From assembly GCF_001411555.2 (NCBI RefSeq), contig NC_049912.1:2869001-2933000 (forward strand): a stretch of 64,000 bases of DNA, written 5' to 3'. Below the pieces are notes generated by a model that ran no database searches, had not been told where the DNA came from, and saw only the letters and a list, made by a program, of their open reading frames with translations. Positions 1-10,557 of the stretch are shown piece after piece. Each line of letters begins with the position of its first letter. Within the stretch, counting starts at the first letter, position 1. The DNA comes from Juglans regia (Eukaryota; Streptophyta; Magnoliopsida; Fagales; Juglandaceae). Position numbers and translations under genes: made by a program.

Positions 1-490
1 GGCCCAAATCAAAGCACAGCAGCTCTCTCACTTCAACCACAAAAGTCACCGCGTGAAGGCCCCTGGAGTTGTACCACTCAACGTATCTCTTCAGGTGCTT
101 GGTCTTGGCCCCGAGCCAACCCAACAACACCACCGTCACGACGCGCTCTTTATCACCCAAAACCCCCGCATTACTCCCATTCACAATAGAATTCCCCGGA
201 GAAAGACTCCAGATGGAAATTCCGCCATTTGAACGGGATAGGAATTGGCTAAAAATATCTGTCGGAATTGGTGAGGTAAAGGGCTGGGAGAAGGAAAGAA
301 ACGAGAAGGGATTCGGATTGGCAGGGAGGGCCGAAAATGAAGAGTGAGCGGGTGAAAGAGAGAACCGGGGTCTTATCTCTCGACGAGTGACGGAAGAGAC
401 TACGAGCGAGGGTAGTCGGTGTCCGGTTCTGGCGAAGACTTGGCGACTGAGAATGGAATGACCGCAGAATAACTTCATCGGAGCTTCCAT
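1..490 (-). CDS. TMEM53/DUF829 family protein, first exon (partial)
   Basis: Translating the minus strand from the ATG at 490-488 gives an open frame to the left edge, about 163 residues. The last part reads [20 protein letters not shown] followed by [20 protein letters not shown], then LLCFDLG. This is the conserved N-terminal block of plant DUF829/TMEM53 proteins, an alpha/beta-hydrolase-like family of uncertain function. The first ~100 residues are rich in Ser, Arg and Pro with few acidic residues, compatible with an organelle transit peptide (inference). A second in-frame ATG lies at 478-476; an upstream in-frame stop at 568-566 closes the frame. The remaining exons, including most of the hydrolase fold, lie outside the window. 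The family call is firm; the start and targeting are less so. Confidence 0.85.
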   Translation of the reverse strand, partial: MEAPMKLFCGHSILSRQVFARTGHRLPSLVVSSVTRREIRPRFSLSPAHSSFSALPANPNPFSFLSFSQPFTSPIPTDIFSQFLSRSNGGISIWSLSPGNSIVNGSNAGVLGDKERVVTVVLLGWLGAKTKHLKRYVEWYNSRGLHAVTFVVEVRELLCFDLG

Positions 491-1017
491 CGCCGGAACC
501 TTGAAAATTCGTAGTAGATATAAGTAGAAACCAAACAGGCTGAACAGCCGCGACCTAATTCGGTGCTATGGGGTTGTGATATGGAACTTGAATGCAGGAG
601 CAATGGTACAAGCATATAACCATCATTTTCGTACGGAAAAGGGACACCGTTAGCGCCAGACTGAGGGCACACGGCACGCCATTCTCAGTGATTTTGGAGA
701 ATTCCCCGCTATTCAAACCCACCTCAGTTCCGGTCCCCCCACAATTTGGTAGCACTAAAAAGTCTGGTTTTCATGGCTACATACTGATCATTAAACTTTC
801 TACAACCATCCAACAATCTTATGTTTTGATCAATAAAAATAAAAACACATCATTTTAATTCATTCAATACTGATAAACGAATGGATAGAATTGTTAAAGA
901 GATAAACTTGCGATTCTGATTACTTTGATAATAATAAAAAAAAAATCCATATTTATTCAGTTTCGTAAAATATTTTTTATAACACAAAATAATAATAATA
1001 ATATTTTTTTTTTATAT

Positions 1018-1195
1018 TCCTAAAAAATTACATAAAAATAATTTTATAAATTAACGTAATTTCATCTGATCTGTTAAATTTATTTTATAAAAAAATAATT
1101 TTATAATCTGACGAATCACATCAAATCATATTAATCTATATGATTATTTTTATGTAATTTCTTTGTGATTAGAATATTTTTATTTTTTAAAAAAT
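1018..1195. mobile_element. Palindromic MITE, family P copy
   Basis: Both halves carry the same motif in opposite orientation: ttacataaaaataatttta on the left, and gattatttttatgtaattt on the right followed by tttgtgattagaata. The same near-palindromic ~150-190 bp unit recurs near 16.0, 37.4, 45.3 and 63.7 kb. It is non-coding and its boundaries are approximate. Confidence 0.5.
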
Positions 1196-2304
1196 TATAC
1201 ATTACTTCTAAAAATTGTTAGAAAGGTTTAACTAATTAGGTTTTTTTTTTATTCTTTTTGAGAAAGTTTTAACTGTTGTAACGATTCTTTTTTTAAATTG
1301 CAACGTTGGGTTAAAGCATTAATATAGATTTTTATTTGATTTGCATGACGTTCCAAATTTTCTAATATTAATCTATTTTGTAATTATGGATTGAAAGTCG
1401 TTTATAATAAATTTGATTAATTTTGTACTTTACGTATCCATTCAGTAGGATGGCTATTGAGGTTCCAGTTTTCTAGCTATGATTTTAAATTATGTATATT
1501 CGTTATTCTTCACCGAAAAATAGCTCCGATTTTAAGAAACTCATCATTACAGATTGATTAAGATTTTCGACCGTTTATTTTTATGATTTAGAGTGGCTGG
1601 AATTGAAAGGTGAGTTGAGTTCATTTTATTATTATTTATAAATTTTAACTCATAAATATTATTATTATTTATAAATCATTTTAACTTATATTATTTCATC
1701 TCTCAATCTAAACGAGATTAGCTGTTTCAAATTAGGTGCTTTGGTTCAGTCAGACGGATGCATAAAAAAATTCATATTAATTCATTTGATAATTTTTGTG
1801 TGATATTCGAGAGATTCCAAATAAAATAGAAGTGTTTCTTTTTATGGAATTTTAGACTCAACTACTTGTTTAGGGTTGGTTTGAGCCATACGCGATAAAT
1901 TATTGGGCTATCATATCAGAGGAAAAGTCGAGAAAATTTATTGCATCGATATTTAAACATTGTCTACTGCAAAGGTCAGTCTATATTATGTTAGTATGAG
2001 ATTTTAAATGTCATTTGACAAATTTAAAAAAAAAAAACAAAATTTAACTAATTTAATATCTAACAATCTTATGCCCTAACGAAGTAAGTGTAATGATTTG
2101 TATAAATTTCAAATAGATAAGTTTTATGTAAGTTTTTGTAAAAAAATAAATCACGCCTTAAAAGAGTATAAAAAAAATTATTCTTTATTACTAGAATCCA
2201 TGTTTTTACAAATGATTTATATGAAATTTGTCTGTATAAGACTTATACGTAGTATTACTATACGATACGTTCTTTATTCTAAAATTATTATGAGTTAAAA
2301 AATT

Positions 2305-2395
2305 CTTCTCATCAGTCACTATTTAATACCCCACACCTCACATCTTATGAAAAAATTATAAATGTGAGGTGTAAGAGTGAATAGTAACTAATCCA
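2305..2395. mobile_element. Short MITE remnant with inverted ends
   Basis: The left side reads ctcatcagtcactatttaat and the right side ends in gtgaatagtaactaatcc, which is inversely complementary. A longer relative with the same ends lies at about 8.96-9.11 kb. No coding capacity. Confidence 0.4.
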
Positions 2396-2700
2396 TAACA
2401 TTCAATTCAATTATATATAGATGTTAAGACAAATGAGAAAGAAGATGTAGTTCATAGCTCATGTACGTAATTATATTTTTCTTTTAACCTTAAATTTTTG
2501 GACAAAAACATTTAAGATTTTTGTACAGAACTCATTGCATAATATGGTTCCAAAAAGACACAAACCGAAGCAAGAAAACCGTTACCTTTGATGGCGTTTT
2601 TGTGAACTTCCATCCGACATAATGCAAACTGTTTAATAAAAGAAAAGAGTATAACGATACAGCCGCCATAGCACCCTCTTATTATTCCATATATTTAACA

Positions 2701-3101
2701 AAATTTCTGTCCTATAGCCTAAGAGACAAAGTATATGACAAAGCATCCTCGATGGCGAGCATGGAAATTTCAGGAAAGACAAGACAACATGTTTTTGCAG
2801 TTGTAAATACCCTGGAGACGAGCGTTACCCGCTTAAAACCAATCATCTTCATTGTCATCACCGATGTCTCATCTTTGTAACCATCGTATTCTTAAATTTA
2901 AGCATCTGATCCGAAATGGGTGCTTTCAATTCCAATCTCTTTGGATACCCTCTTCCGGCTTTTCCTCGATCTTCTCTTTTATCTCTTACGATTATTTGCT
3001 TCACCATCGCACAGACTTCTTGGTGTCCTTGTGAATCAAACGCTTAACACATTGTTTGATTCCAAACTCGAGATAGCCGACTGAGTTTTGGTGTTCTGGG
3101 A
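2701..3101 (+). other. Putative promoter and 5' leader of the RFC3-like gene
   Basis: This less AT-biased stretch directly precedes the ATG of the RFC3-like gene. It contains no long frame continuing into the gene. I cannot place the transcription start. Confidence 0.35.
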
Positions 3102-6100
3102 ATGGAGGATTCGCAGTGGTATCGCAGGGCTGCCCAGCCAAGTTCTTCAGCTGCGTCGAAGCAGAGGCGGAGTGGGTACGAACCTTCTGATACGGAGACA
3201 GACTGGCTTGAAAGTCCATGGCGTGAAACCAGTCATAATAATGGAGATTTGGACTCTGACCAAGGGCCCAAAATCGTGATGCCAAGAAACACCAGCCCAC
3301 TGAGATTCAGCAGGAGGCATCATTCATCGAGATTTGAACATGAAGTCTCATCTCCTCCTACAAAGGTTACTACTTCAGTGGCCAGCCCTGCTCGAAGGAG
3401 ACGCAGCAGCAGCAAGTCACCGTACAAGCCAGTACGGATAGACGATGGTGCTGGTGCTGCTCTTTCACCCCCTATGGGTTTTCAATATAAAAGAAATATT
3501 AGTCCCATGTCAAGACCAGAGCGCGACAGCCATGTTTCTCCCTATAAACCAAGGTTAGATGAACGCAAACTGGATAGGAATGATTTTGCAGGGTCGACTA
3601 GAAAGCAAAATCACAGAACTCTGAGTAGAGACGGAAATGGAGCTCATCCAGTACAGCTTCTTGAAGTTGATAGAGTGGTAGGTGAGAAAACAAACTACAG
3701 GCGTAGATCAGCGACTGCTCCAAGACTGAGGAAAAACGATTATGGTAATATGCTGCAGAGAGAAGAGAGTGCCCCCTCGCCATTGCCAAACATGGTTCGT
3801 AAACATAAGGAAGCTGTGAATCATGTAAAAACACCTTCAGTAGGTGAACTCAATGAAATGATTGCCAAGGCAAAGCTTTCTGTTGGTCTTCAAGATAATG
3901 CACCTGTACTTGAGAGCATTGAATCCATTTCACCAGGTGATATCTTCTTTTCCAGGGATCACACAGCACTGGCGCTGCAGAAGAATGTTCTGCCCAAAAA
4001 TAATGGTTCTGAGAGGCATTTCGCCCCGAAGCCTAGAATGATTTCCTCAGGAGATGCTGCTGCTCACCAACGATTTAAAGTAAATGATACTTTTGATCTT
4101 AACCCCGGGAATACTCCATCCCGAACTGGTTTTTCGCAAACAACTATTTCCTCTAGCTCTGCTATGAGTGGGAAAAATAGCGGTAAACTTAGCAACAAGA
4201 GTAGTAAGATGAGTGATACTAGTGGAAGAACCACTGAGAGCATGAGAAAATTCACAGCCAATAGGAGGAAGAGTCAATCAAGTCCATGGTTGGCTTGCAT
4301 GAGAAAGGGCCCTTGCAGAACATCAAAATCACCTGAACATCGACCATTTGATGAAACTATGTTTATTGACAAGGCATTTGTGGTTGAAAACCTCAGACAG
4401 TTTTGGGCGGATAAACATCAGCCTGGTTCATTGAATGGATTCACTTGCCACAAACAAGAGGCTCAACTTCTTAAGCAAATTGTAAGTAATTGCATAATGG
4501 AAAACTCTTTACTACTGTAATATCTGTCTCATCTCAATGGTTATGGGTAGAAAGAAAAAGTATATTTGTAGGCCATTGTAGAGCACACTCCCTCCACACT
4601 GTTTACAAGACAAAATTGAATTGTAAGAGAAGTTACAAATTCAATCCTGTCATGTCAACGGTATGGAGTGCGTGTCTTCCACGCTAGTTTGCACATAGGA
4701 CTCTTCCACAAATTCCATCCGGTTTCACTGGCAAGCTGCTATGATTACAATCTTATTCATCTTTGTCGGTATCTTATGTCATTGTCCATTTACATGCACA
4801 ACTCATACTATTTTGAATTCCTAGGTGTCCCATGACGTCTGTCCCCACATTTTGCTCAAGGGACCAACTGGTTCAGGGAAGAGAGCACTAACAATGGCTC
4901 TTCTACGTGAAATATATGGTGATGATTGTTGGAATGTATGTTCCTAGTCATGAAATTCAAGAAAACTTTTTCTAAGTTTTTTTTGTTCTTATACATTATT
5001 TATGGATGCCTAAGCTTGCATTATCTAAATCATATGCAGATATCGCATGATCTCAGATGTTTCCAGATTCAGGTATGCTCTACTCTAATAGATATTGAAA
5101 TATCTTGTCCTTTTAGTGAGAAATTTAGAAATATCACTAAGGCTATATAATCTGGGAGTAGCACTTGAACTTAATTATGTTTTTAAACTAAAGGGATATT
5201 TGGAATCTTCTGTGACCTTATATGGTCGCCCGATAAAATTCAAACCCACTAGCTCTAAAAATACTTGACCGAGATGTGCTGAATCCAACTAGCTATTGTC
5301 ACAACATATTTGCATGACTCTTGTTTTCAAAAGCCAGAAACTCGTCAGATCTTAGATTTTTCATGAAATTTGGGAGATTTAAAACTACGAAATATACATC
5401 GATGGAGTTACATGTAACGAAAATTTTTCATCTTTCAAAGTACTTGAATTCTTCTGTTATGTTTTGAGTCTTCATATAGTACTAAGATAAGAGTAATGAT
5501 ATGGAGTTTGTAAGATTTTTTTGTAAACTTTGTATCAAGTTTTTAGCATTTTTCACAAAGACAACATTTTTTATATTAGTGTTAAAAAGTTATTATGACA
5601 AAAAAAAAAAAAAATATGCATTGATCTTGCCCTGGAATAAAGGTTGATTTAAAGTTCAGGCAGCTACAAATAAGTTGATATTGATAATGAGTTAGTAGTT
5701 ATAAAGGTTTACCTCTCAAACAAGTGTTTGGAGTTCATGTTCTATACTGACAGGAAAGAAGGCCAATGCAAGTAGTCGTTCCATTAACATTCAGCACTCA
5801 CCATGTGGAGCTCAATGTAAACTTGGAAGCAAATGCTAAATATGCATTAATAGGGTTAGTCAAGGAAATAAGCAGTCAATATGCAGTCCCCCCTGAAGTC
5901 AGCAATGTCAATTTCAGGCCAGAATATAAAGGTCAATATTTCTAAGTGTCTGCACAATTTCTCTTGATGGTTTAACTAACTAACACACTCTTAGATTTTT
6001 TTTTTTTCACATGGTTTCTTGTTGTTTTCAGTGATAGTCCTATATGAGGTTGACAAAGCAGAGCAGAGCACTCAGCATCTGATGAAGTGGATCATGGACT

Positions 6101-8608
6101 GTTACACAGAGTCTTGCAAACTCATTCTCTGCTGTGAAGATGATGCAGACATCCTTGAATCTGTGAAAACCCGCTGCAAAGTTATGAAGGTTGATGCCCT
6201 TGTTACTCATGAAGTAAGTTTCAGATTGATTTCTTATGTCCACTGTATATTGATAGTTATAGGACAAGGAAAATTACACTTTGCACCCTCAAACTACCAA
6301 GGTTTTACACTTCAACACTCCAAAGTCCAAACTACACACTTTGCACAGAAATATCAATTTTGATAATTTTGAGTGCAAAGGGCAAAATCCTTACTAGTTT
6401 GAGCGTCAAAGTGTGTTTGTCCCTATAAAATATTAGAATGTTTTATTCTTCCGATCTTCTGACTTCTCTCCTAAACTCCATTCAAACCTCCAACTTCCCA
6501 GATCATGGAGGTTCTAATGCAGATAGCAAGAAAGGAGGACTTTGATCTACCTACGACCTTTGCCACTAAGATTGCTACTAAATCAAAGCAGAACCTGAGA
6601 AAAGCAATCATGGCTTTGGAAGCATGCAAAGCACACAAGTTAGTTCTTGAAGAGAGAATTAAAAAAAAAAATTAATTTCCAACAATGTAACTATATTTAC
6701 AATTAGGTTGCAATGCCTGTGCAGTTACCCTTTCGATGATGACCAACCAGTTCCAATTGGATGGGAAGAAGTCCTAGACGAACTTGCTGCAGATATCCTA
6801 GCTGATCCATCGCCTACGAGGTGAGTTTTTTTTTTTTTTTTTCTTTATTCTTTAACGAGAGATACAGATCACACAACATGTAGACTTCATATGAACAGCA
6901 TTTAGGCTGCATTTAGATGTTGAGCTGAGCAGAGCTATTCTTTATGAATAGTAATGAGTTGAGTAATGGAGGGAATTATATGAAGCCCATTTAAACTGAG
7001 TTTAAAATGTATTTGGATGTTAAGATAAGTTTAATACTTTTTATGAAAAGTTAAAAAAAGTTATAGGTTCTACTTGTAAAGAGCTTTTGAATTGAGATGA
7101 ATTTAGTAATTTAAGAGTTGGATATTTAGATATTAGACTCAGCTTAAAATTAAACTGAACTCAATTGAATCTTGCAACCAACGCAGCCTTAATGTCACGA
7201 GATTTACAGATTGTATCTATATTTCTTTGAACTACAGCATTTATACCTGATGACTAGTCTTGAAAGTTGAAACAGTAAATGACACAGTTCCTGTTTGAGA
7301 CTTTGAGACAAGTTTGATGCAGTTTACTCAATATCCTGCAAGCCACGTACCCTCTGTCTCTAGCCCTTGAAATGAGAGAGAATCCTCCGGAGGCTGCTTA
7401 AATCTGTCATCTGGGTATAAGCAGGAAGAATTTACTCCAACAATTGAATCATAGGCGTAGATCGAAATGAAGCTTTGTTATAAATCCTACTGCAACTAGC
7501 ATAGTTTTAATGGCATTCCTCATTTCTGTTTTGGTTTTTTCAGATTATCTTATATACGGGAAAAGTTTCAAAAGCTTCTTTTGGATTTTGTACACCCAAA
7601 ACTCATCCTCCAGGTGATACATTCAAGATGCCTAGAGTCTAGATAAATATGTATCAATTAAGATACTGACTAAGATTTAACGTTTCCAACATGCAGAAGC
7701 TCGTGGAACAGTTCCTTAAGCGAGTAGAGACTAGTTCAAAGAGGCAACTTTATTATTGGCATGCTTATTATGTGAGTGCTATTTCTTTTTCTTACTTTGT
7801 CTTGTTTAAAAAGGTGATAATAGCTTAGAATGGCGATGCTACTATTCATCCTTAATGCTACTATCTTTATTACACACGTTCATGTGACACATTTTAAGTG
7901 ATTTTTTAAGTCAACTATTTAAATGATAATTTACTTGAAATATGACGACACGTTGATTGATATAACTGGGATGACAAGATTAATGATGAAAAATAGCATT
8001 TCCCTTTCTTTCTTTCTTTTTTTGAATTGGAAATGGGGTTTCGAATTTCAGACCTCCATTTTGGAGGCTGAGGATTATATCAATCAGACCACATGCTGGC
8101 AGCATTTCCCGACTTAGAATGAGACTCTTGTCGGTTTTCACTGGCATCTTAGTTGCTATATAGTCATATGCTTGCTCTGTTACATTTGTGTTGTTGAGAA
8201 GGTGATTCTAACTCTCTCAAGTTTGTTGTTGACAGAATAAGAAACTCCCAGCAGGAACAAGTGCTATACTGAAATTAGAAGGTAATATAAAAGGCACTGT
8301 TTCATGTCATTATTTATAATGATGCATGCATATCAATCACAGGAACAATACTATTTACTCTTTCATCTTAATCTTTTTCATATTCATTACACTGTCTGAT
8401 ATGACATATTTTAAGTGATTTAATAAACAAACCGTGTGAATGAAAAATCACTCAAAATATACTACATTTATCTGCACTTAAGTACAGGAGGATGAAATAA
8501 CATTATTTCTCATTTCAATTTGTGCAATTTTTTTTTTTTTCTGCAGAATTTGTGGCCAAGTTCATCAGTATATACAGGAAGAGTTCCAGTAATCGTCAGT
8601 ACATATAG
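3102..8608 (+). CDS. RFC subunit 3-like clamp-loader protein with long N-terminal extension
   Basis: Eleven exons join in frame to 789 residues: 3102-4481, 4825-4935, 5040-5072, 5754-5931, 6032-6213, 6502-6638, 6725-6820, 7544-7613, 7697-7771, 8236-8281, 8547-8608. Residues 1-430 are Ser/Arg/Lys-rich and look disordered. The C-terminal half matches the small clamp-loader subunit RFC3/RFC38. It has a Walker A motif GPTGSGK (473-479) and the block [20 protein letters not shown] (572-591), followed by KLILCC. TRC (614-616) stands where the SRC arginine-finger motif is usual. A helical collar region ends the protein. No DExx box is visible. Canonical RFC3 is ~350 residues and lacks the extension, so this is a plant RFC3-related paralogue, presumably nuclear. 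A clamp-loading role is inferred only. For exon 7 the acceptor at 6724 was chosen because it gives AHNYPF, as I recall from relatives. Confidence 0.85.
6255..6428. mobile_element. MITE in intron 5 of the RFC3-like gene
   Basis: Inverted ends are visible. The left end reads TATAGGACAAGG, then TTACACTTTGCACCCTCAAA. The reverse complement of the right end reads TATAGGGACAAAC, then ACACTTTGACGCTCAAACTA. The interior is non-coding. No clear TSD was settled. Confidence 0.55.
6903..7192. mobile_element. MITE-like repeat in intron 7 of the RFC3-like gene
   Basis: It begins AGGCTGCATTTAGATGTTGA. The reverse complement of its end begins AAGGCTGCGTTGGTTGCAAG. It is internally AT-rich with several GAGTTGAGTA-like motifs and encodes nothing. 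Boundaries are approximate. Confidence 0.4.
7825..7990. mobile_element. MITE with GTGACACATTTTAAGTGAT motif
   Basis: A non-coding ~165 bp unit with partly inverted ends (GATGCTACTATTCATC on the left, GATGAAAAATAGCAT on the right). A related unit lies at 8.34-8.51 kb in the next intron and a weaker one near 47.2 kb, all sharing the TTTTAAGTGATTT core. Confidence 0.4.
8005..8100 (-). mobile_element. Very short tRNA-like SINE in intron 9
   Basis: A perfect 10-bp direct repeat, AGCATTTCCC, flanks this 96-bp unit at 7995-8004 and 8101-8110. Read on the minus strand it has a tRNA-like head (TGGTCTGATTGATA, A-box-like), then ATTCGAAACCCC (B-box-like), then a tail AAAAAAAG followed by GAAA repeats. 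A tRNA-derived head, an A-rich tail and a TSD together are diagnostic of a SINE. It is unusually short, with essentially no tRNA-unrelated body. Confidence 0.75.
8343..8510. mobile_element. MITE, relative of the 7.8-kb unit
   Basis: Shares GACATATTTTAAGTGATTTA with the element in the preceding intron and has a complementary half (aaaatcactcaaaatatact). Non-coding; edges approximate. Confidence 0.4.
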
Positions 8609-9626
8609 TTAACACCAGACTGGTTTGTATTGTAGGTATCATAGTCATACAGCTGCAGCTGCTACGTGATACTGCAAAAAGCAAAAAAAAAAATTGAATA
8701 ATTACACGGCTTGTAGGGCTTTCTATGTGGGGTTTGGTTGGCAATGGTTGAGATATAGCACACAAAACTGCTGCTCTCCAAAACCTCAAATCCCTTATTA
8801 AGGTTTGCCGGTGGAGTAATGAATGGCTTTTATATTTATTTGAGTTTCCACCAGCTTTTACTTTTAATAAAAGAATCATCCAAAAATGGACCTCTAAAGC
8901 CATCCATGTTCATCCTCAAATTTCTTGTATATATATATAAAAAAAAAAGAAAAAAAAAATCTTCTAATCAGCCACTATCACTACCCCACATTCTATGAAA
9001 AATACTCTCACAACTGTACGAGAAATATCCCTATACCGGATTCCCTATAAAAAAGCTGTAGATATGGAGTGTGAAAGTAAATAGTTACTGATGAGTAGAA
9101 TTGCTCAAAAAATAAATAACGGAGGTCCAAAAAAGCTCCCCCGTCAATATCCATTTATATAAATGTATATAAATTAATAAATAGCTTCGCTCTTCATTAT
9201 GAAATAAAATTACTTGTATTTTTTTTTTATGGAATGTATATATATAAACCTCACGTATGGGTTACATCTCAACCAAACCGTAAAACCTTATCACCCACCA
9301 ACTAATTATTTACATCGAAGAATTTAAATTACGAATTTCTATTTAAATTAGTAGAATTTATTATTTTTATTTCCTAAAACTCATTGTCTGTTGACACTTT
9401 CACAGCCAATATCTTTCACAAATATAATAAAGCTAAAAGGAATTTAAAAGTTCTATTAATTATGGCTCGTGGTGACCATAATTATTCTAATACACTAGAG
9501 CATTTATTCTCCCTCTTCAATTATACCCACTACAACAAGGAATGAACTCCACTGCAAGGAATAAGAACAGAACCACACACACACATAGGTGCATAATCAG
9601 CTGTCCCATCAAATTACAACAGCACT
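8609..9626. other. Intergenic region with RFC3-like 3' flank
   Basis: The first few hundred bases are the likely 3' UTR of the RFC3-like gene. Around 8960-9105 there is a MITE-like unit whose ends (tctaatcagccactat, and atagttactgatgagtagaa) resemble the 2.3-kb remnant. The rest is AT-rich with nothing recognisable. Confidence 0.5.
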
Positions 9627-9785
9627 TCATTTTATTTTATTTTTTTATGTCGAAAGCCTCTCAAAGGCAGGACACTTCGGATCCACCCTGCAGAATAAAT
9701 CTCGCTCTTACGAGGTGTTGAACCTTAAACCTTGAAATGAGTGATACTCCAAGATGCCTTCACCACTTAGGCCAACCCCTTGGGG
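9627..9785 (-). mobile_element. tRNA-derived SINE with 13-bp TSD
   Basis: A perfect 13-bp direct repeat, TTACAACAGCACT, flanks the unit (9614-9626 and 9786-9798). On the minus strand the 159-bp element starts CCCCAAGGGGTTGGCC. It carries an A box TGGCCTAAGTGG and a B box GGTTCAACACC, the two parts of a tRNA-type pol III promoter, and ends in an A-rich tail AAAAAAATAAAATAAAATG. The intact TSD and promoter boxes suggest a fairly young insertion. Confidence 0.9.
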
Positions 9786-9953
9786 TTACAACAGCACTCA
9801 AATATTTCAGTGATCACATTCAACTCTTAACGAAATTGGTTTATAGCAGTTGAAAAACAGAAACTAAATTCCATGGAAACCCATTGTGTTACTTCTTCAG
9901 TCAAGATGATCGATCATACACACCATCTAAAATGATACTGCTGCTAAGCCTAA

Positions 9954-10174
9954 GGCAGGTTTGGTAACCAAAACAAAATACAAAATACAAAATTCTCATC
10001 TCATCTCATCATTACACCTTTTTCAAATCTCTATACAAAATATAATAAACAATTCAACTTTTTCAAATCCCAATACACATTTTTCAAATTCCAAAACAAT
10101 AATAATATTAAAACATAATATTTTAAACTTCAAAACAAAACACAAAATTCTCATCTCACCCCCCAAACCTGCCC
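9954..10174. mobile_element. Tourist-like MITE, family M copy, with TAA TSD
   Basis: It is flanked by TAA at 9951-9953 and 10175-10177. Its ends are GGCAGGTTTGG on the left and CCAAACCTGCCC on the right. The interior has the ATCTCATC and AAAATATAATAAACAATTC tracts shared by about ten other copies in the window. A 3-bp TAA duplication places the family with PIF/Harbinger. Confidence 0.75.
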
Positions 10175-10557
10175 TAATTCTCAGTTTTTATTTCCTTCAC
10201 AAGCGTAAATAAGAGAATTCTAAATCAACCTTGACTTGCAGATTGCAATGCAGGATGAGGCTCAATAGCATATCAAAAAGATTAAAAATATATACTAATT
10301 CAACAAGAATGGGTCGTACAACTGACCCAAGATTGGTTTTTGCTTAACTACAGAAGATGCAAAAGCTATAAGAGACCCTTCTGCCTGAAAATGAGTTCTC
10401 AAACCCAATTATTCATAGTGATGTACGTGTTTCCTACGAACGTGAAAATATATACAAGCATGTTCAAAGTACGAATTTCCCATTCCACCCTAATAATATT
10501 ACAGGTCTTCAGCATCTCTTTTCCTCTTTTTTTCTGGACTCAACGCCTTTATAGCTT
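10175..10557. other. 3' flank of RER1, no gene
   Basis: Lies just downstream of the minus-strand RER1 stop codon and probably includes its 3' UTR. I see no other feature. Confidence 0.5.

Larger units (their letters stand above)
491..2700. other. AT-rich intergenic region
   Basis: No convincing gene. The first ~300 bases are probably promoter and leader of the minus-strand TMEM53-like gene. The rest is AT-rich and holds short inverted-repeat elements, listed separately, near 1.0-1.2 kb and 2.3-2.4 kb. Short frames here have no recognisable protein character. Confidence 0.6.

Noticed and set aside
6707..6724. Alternative upstream acceptor for exon 7 of the RFC3-like gene
   Set aside because: It keeps the frame but inserts six extra residues (LQCLCS region) not expected in the family; the acceptor at 6724 gives AHNYPF. 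It could still be a minor isoform.
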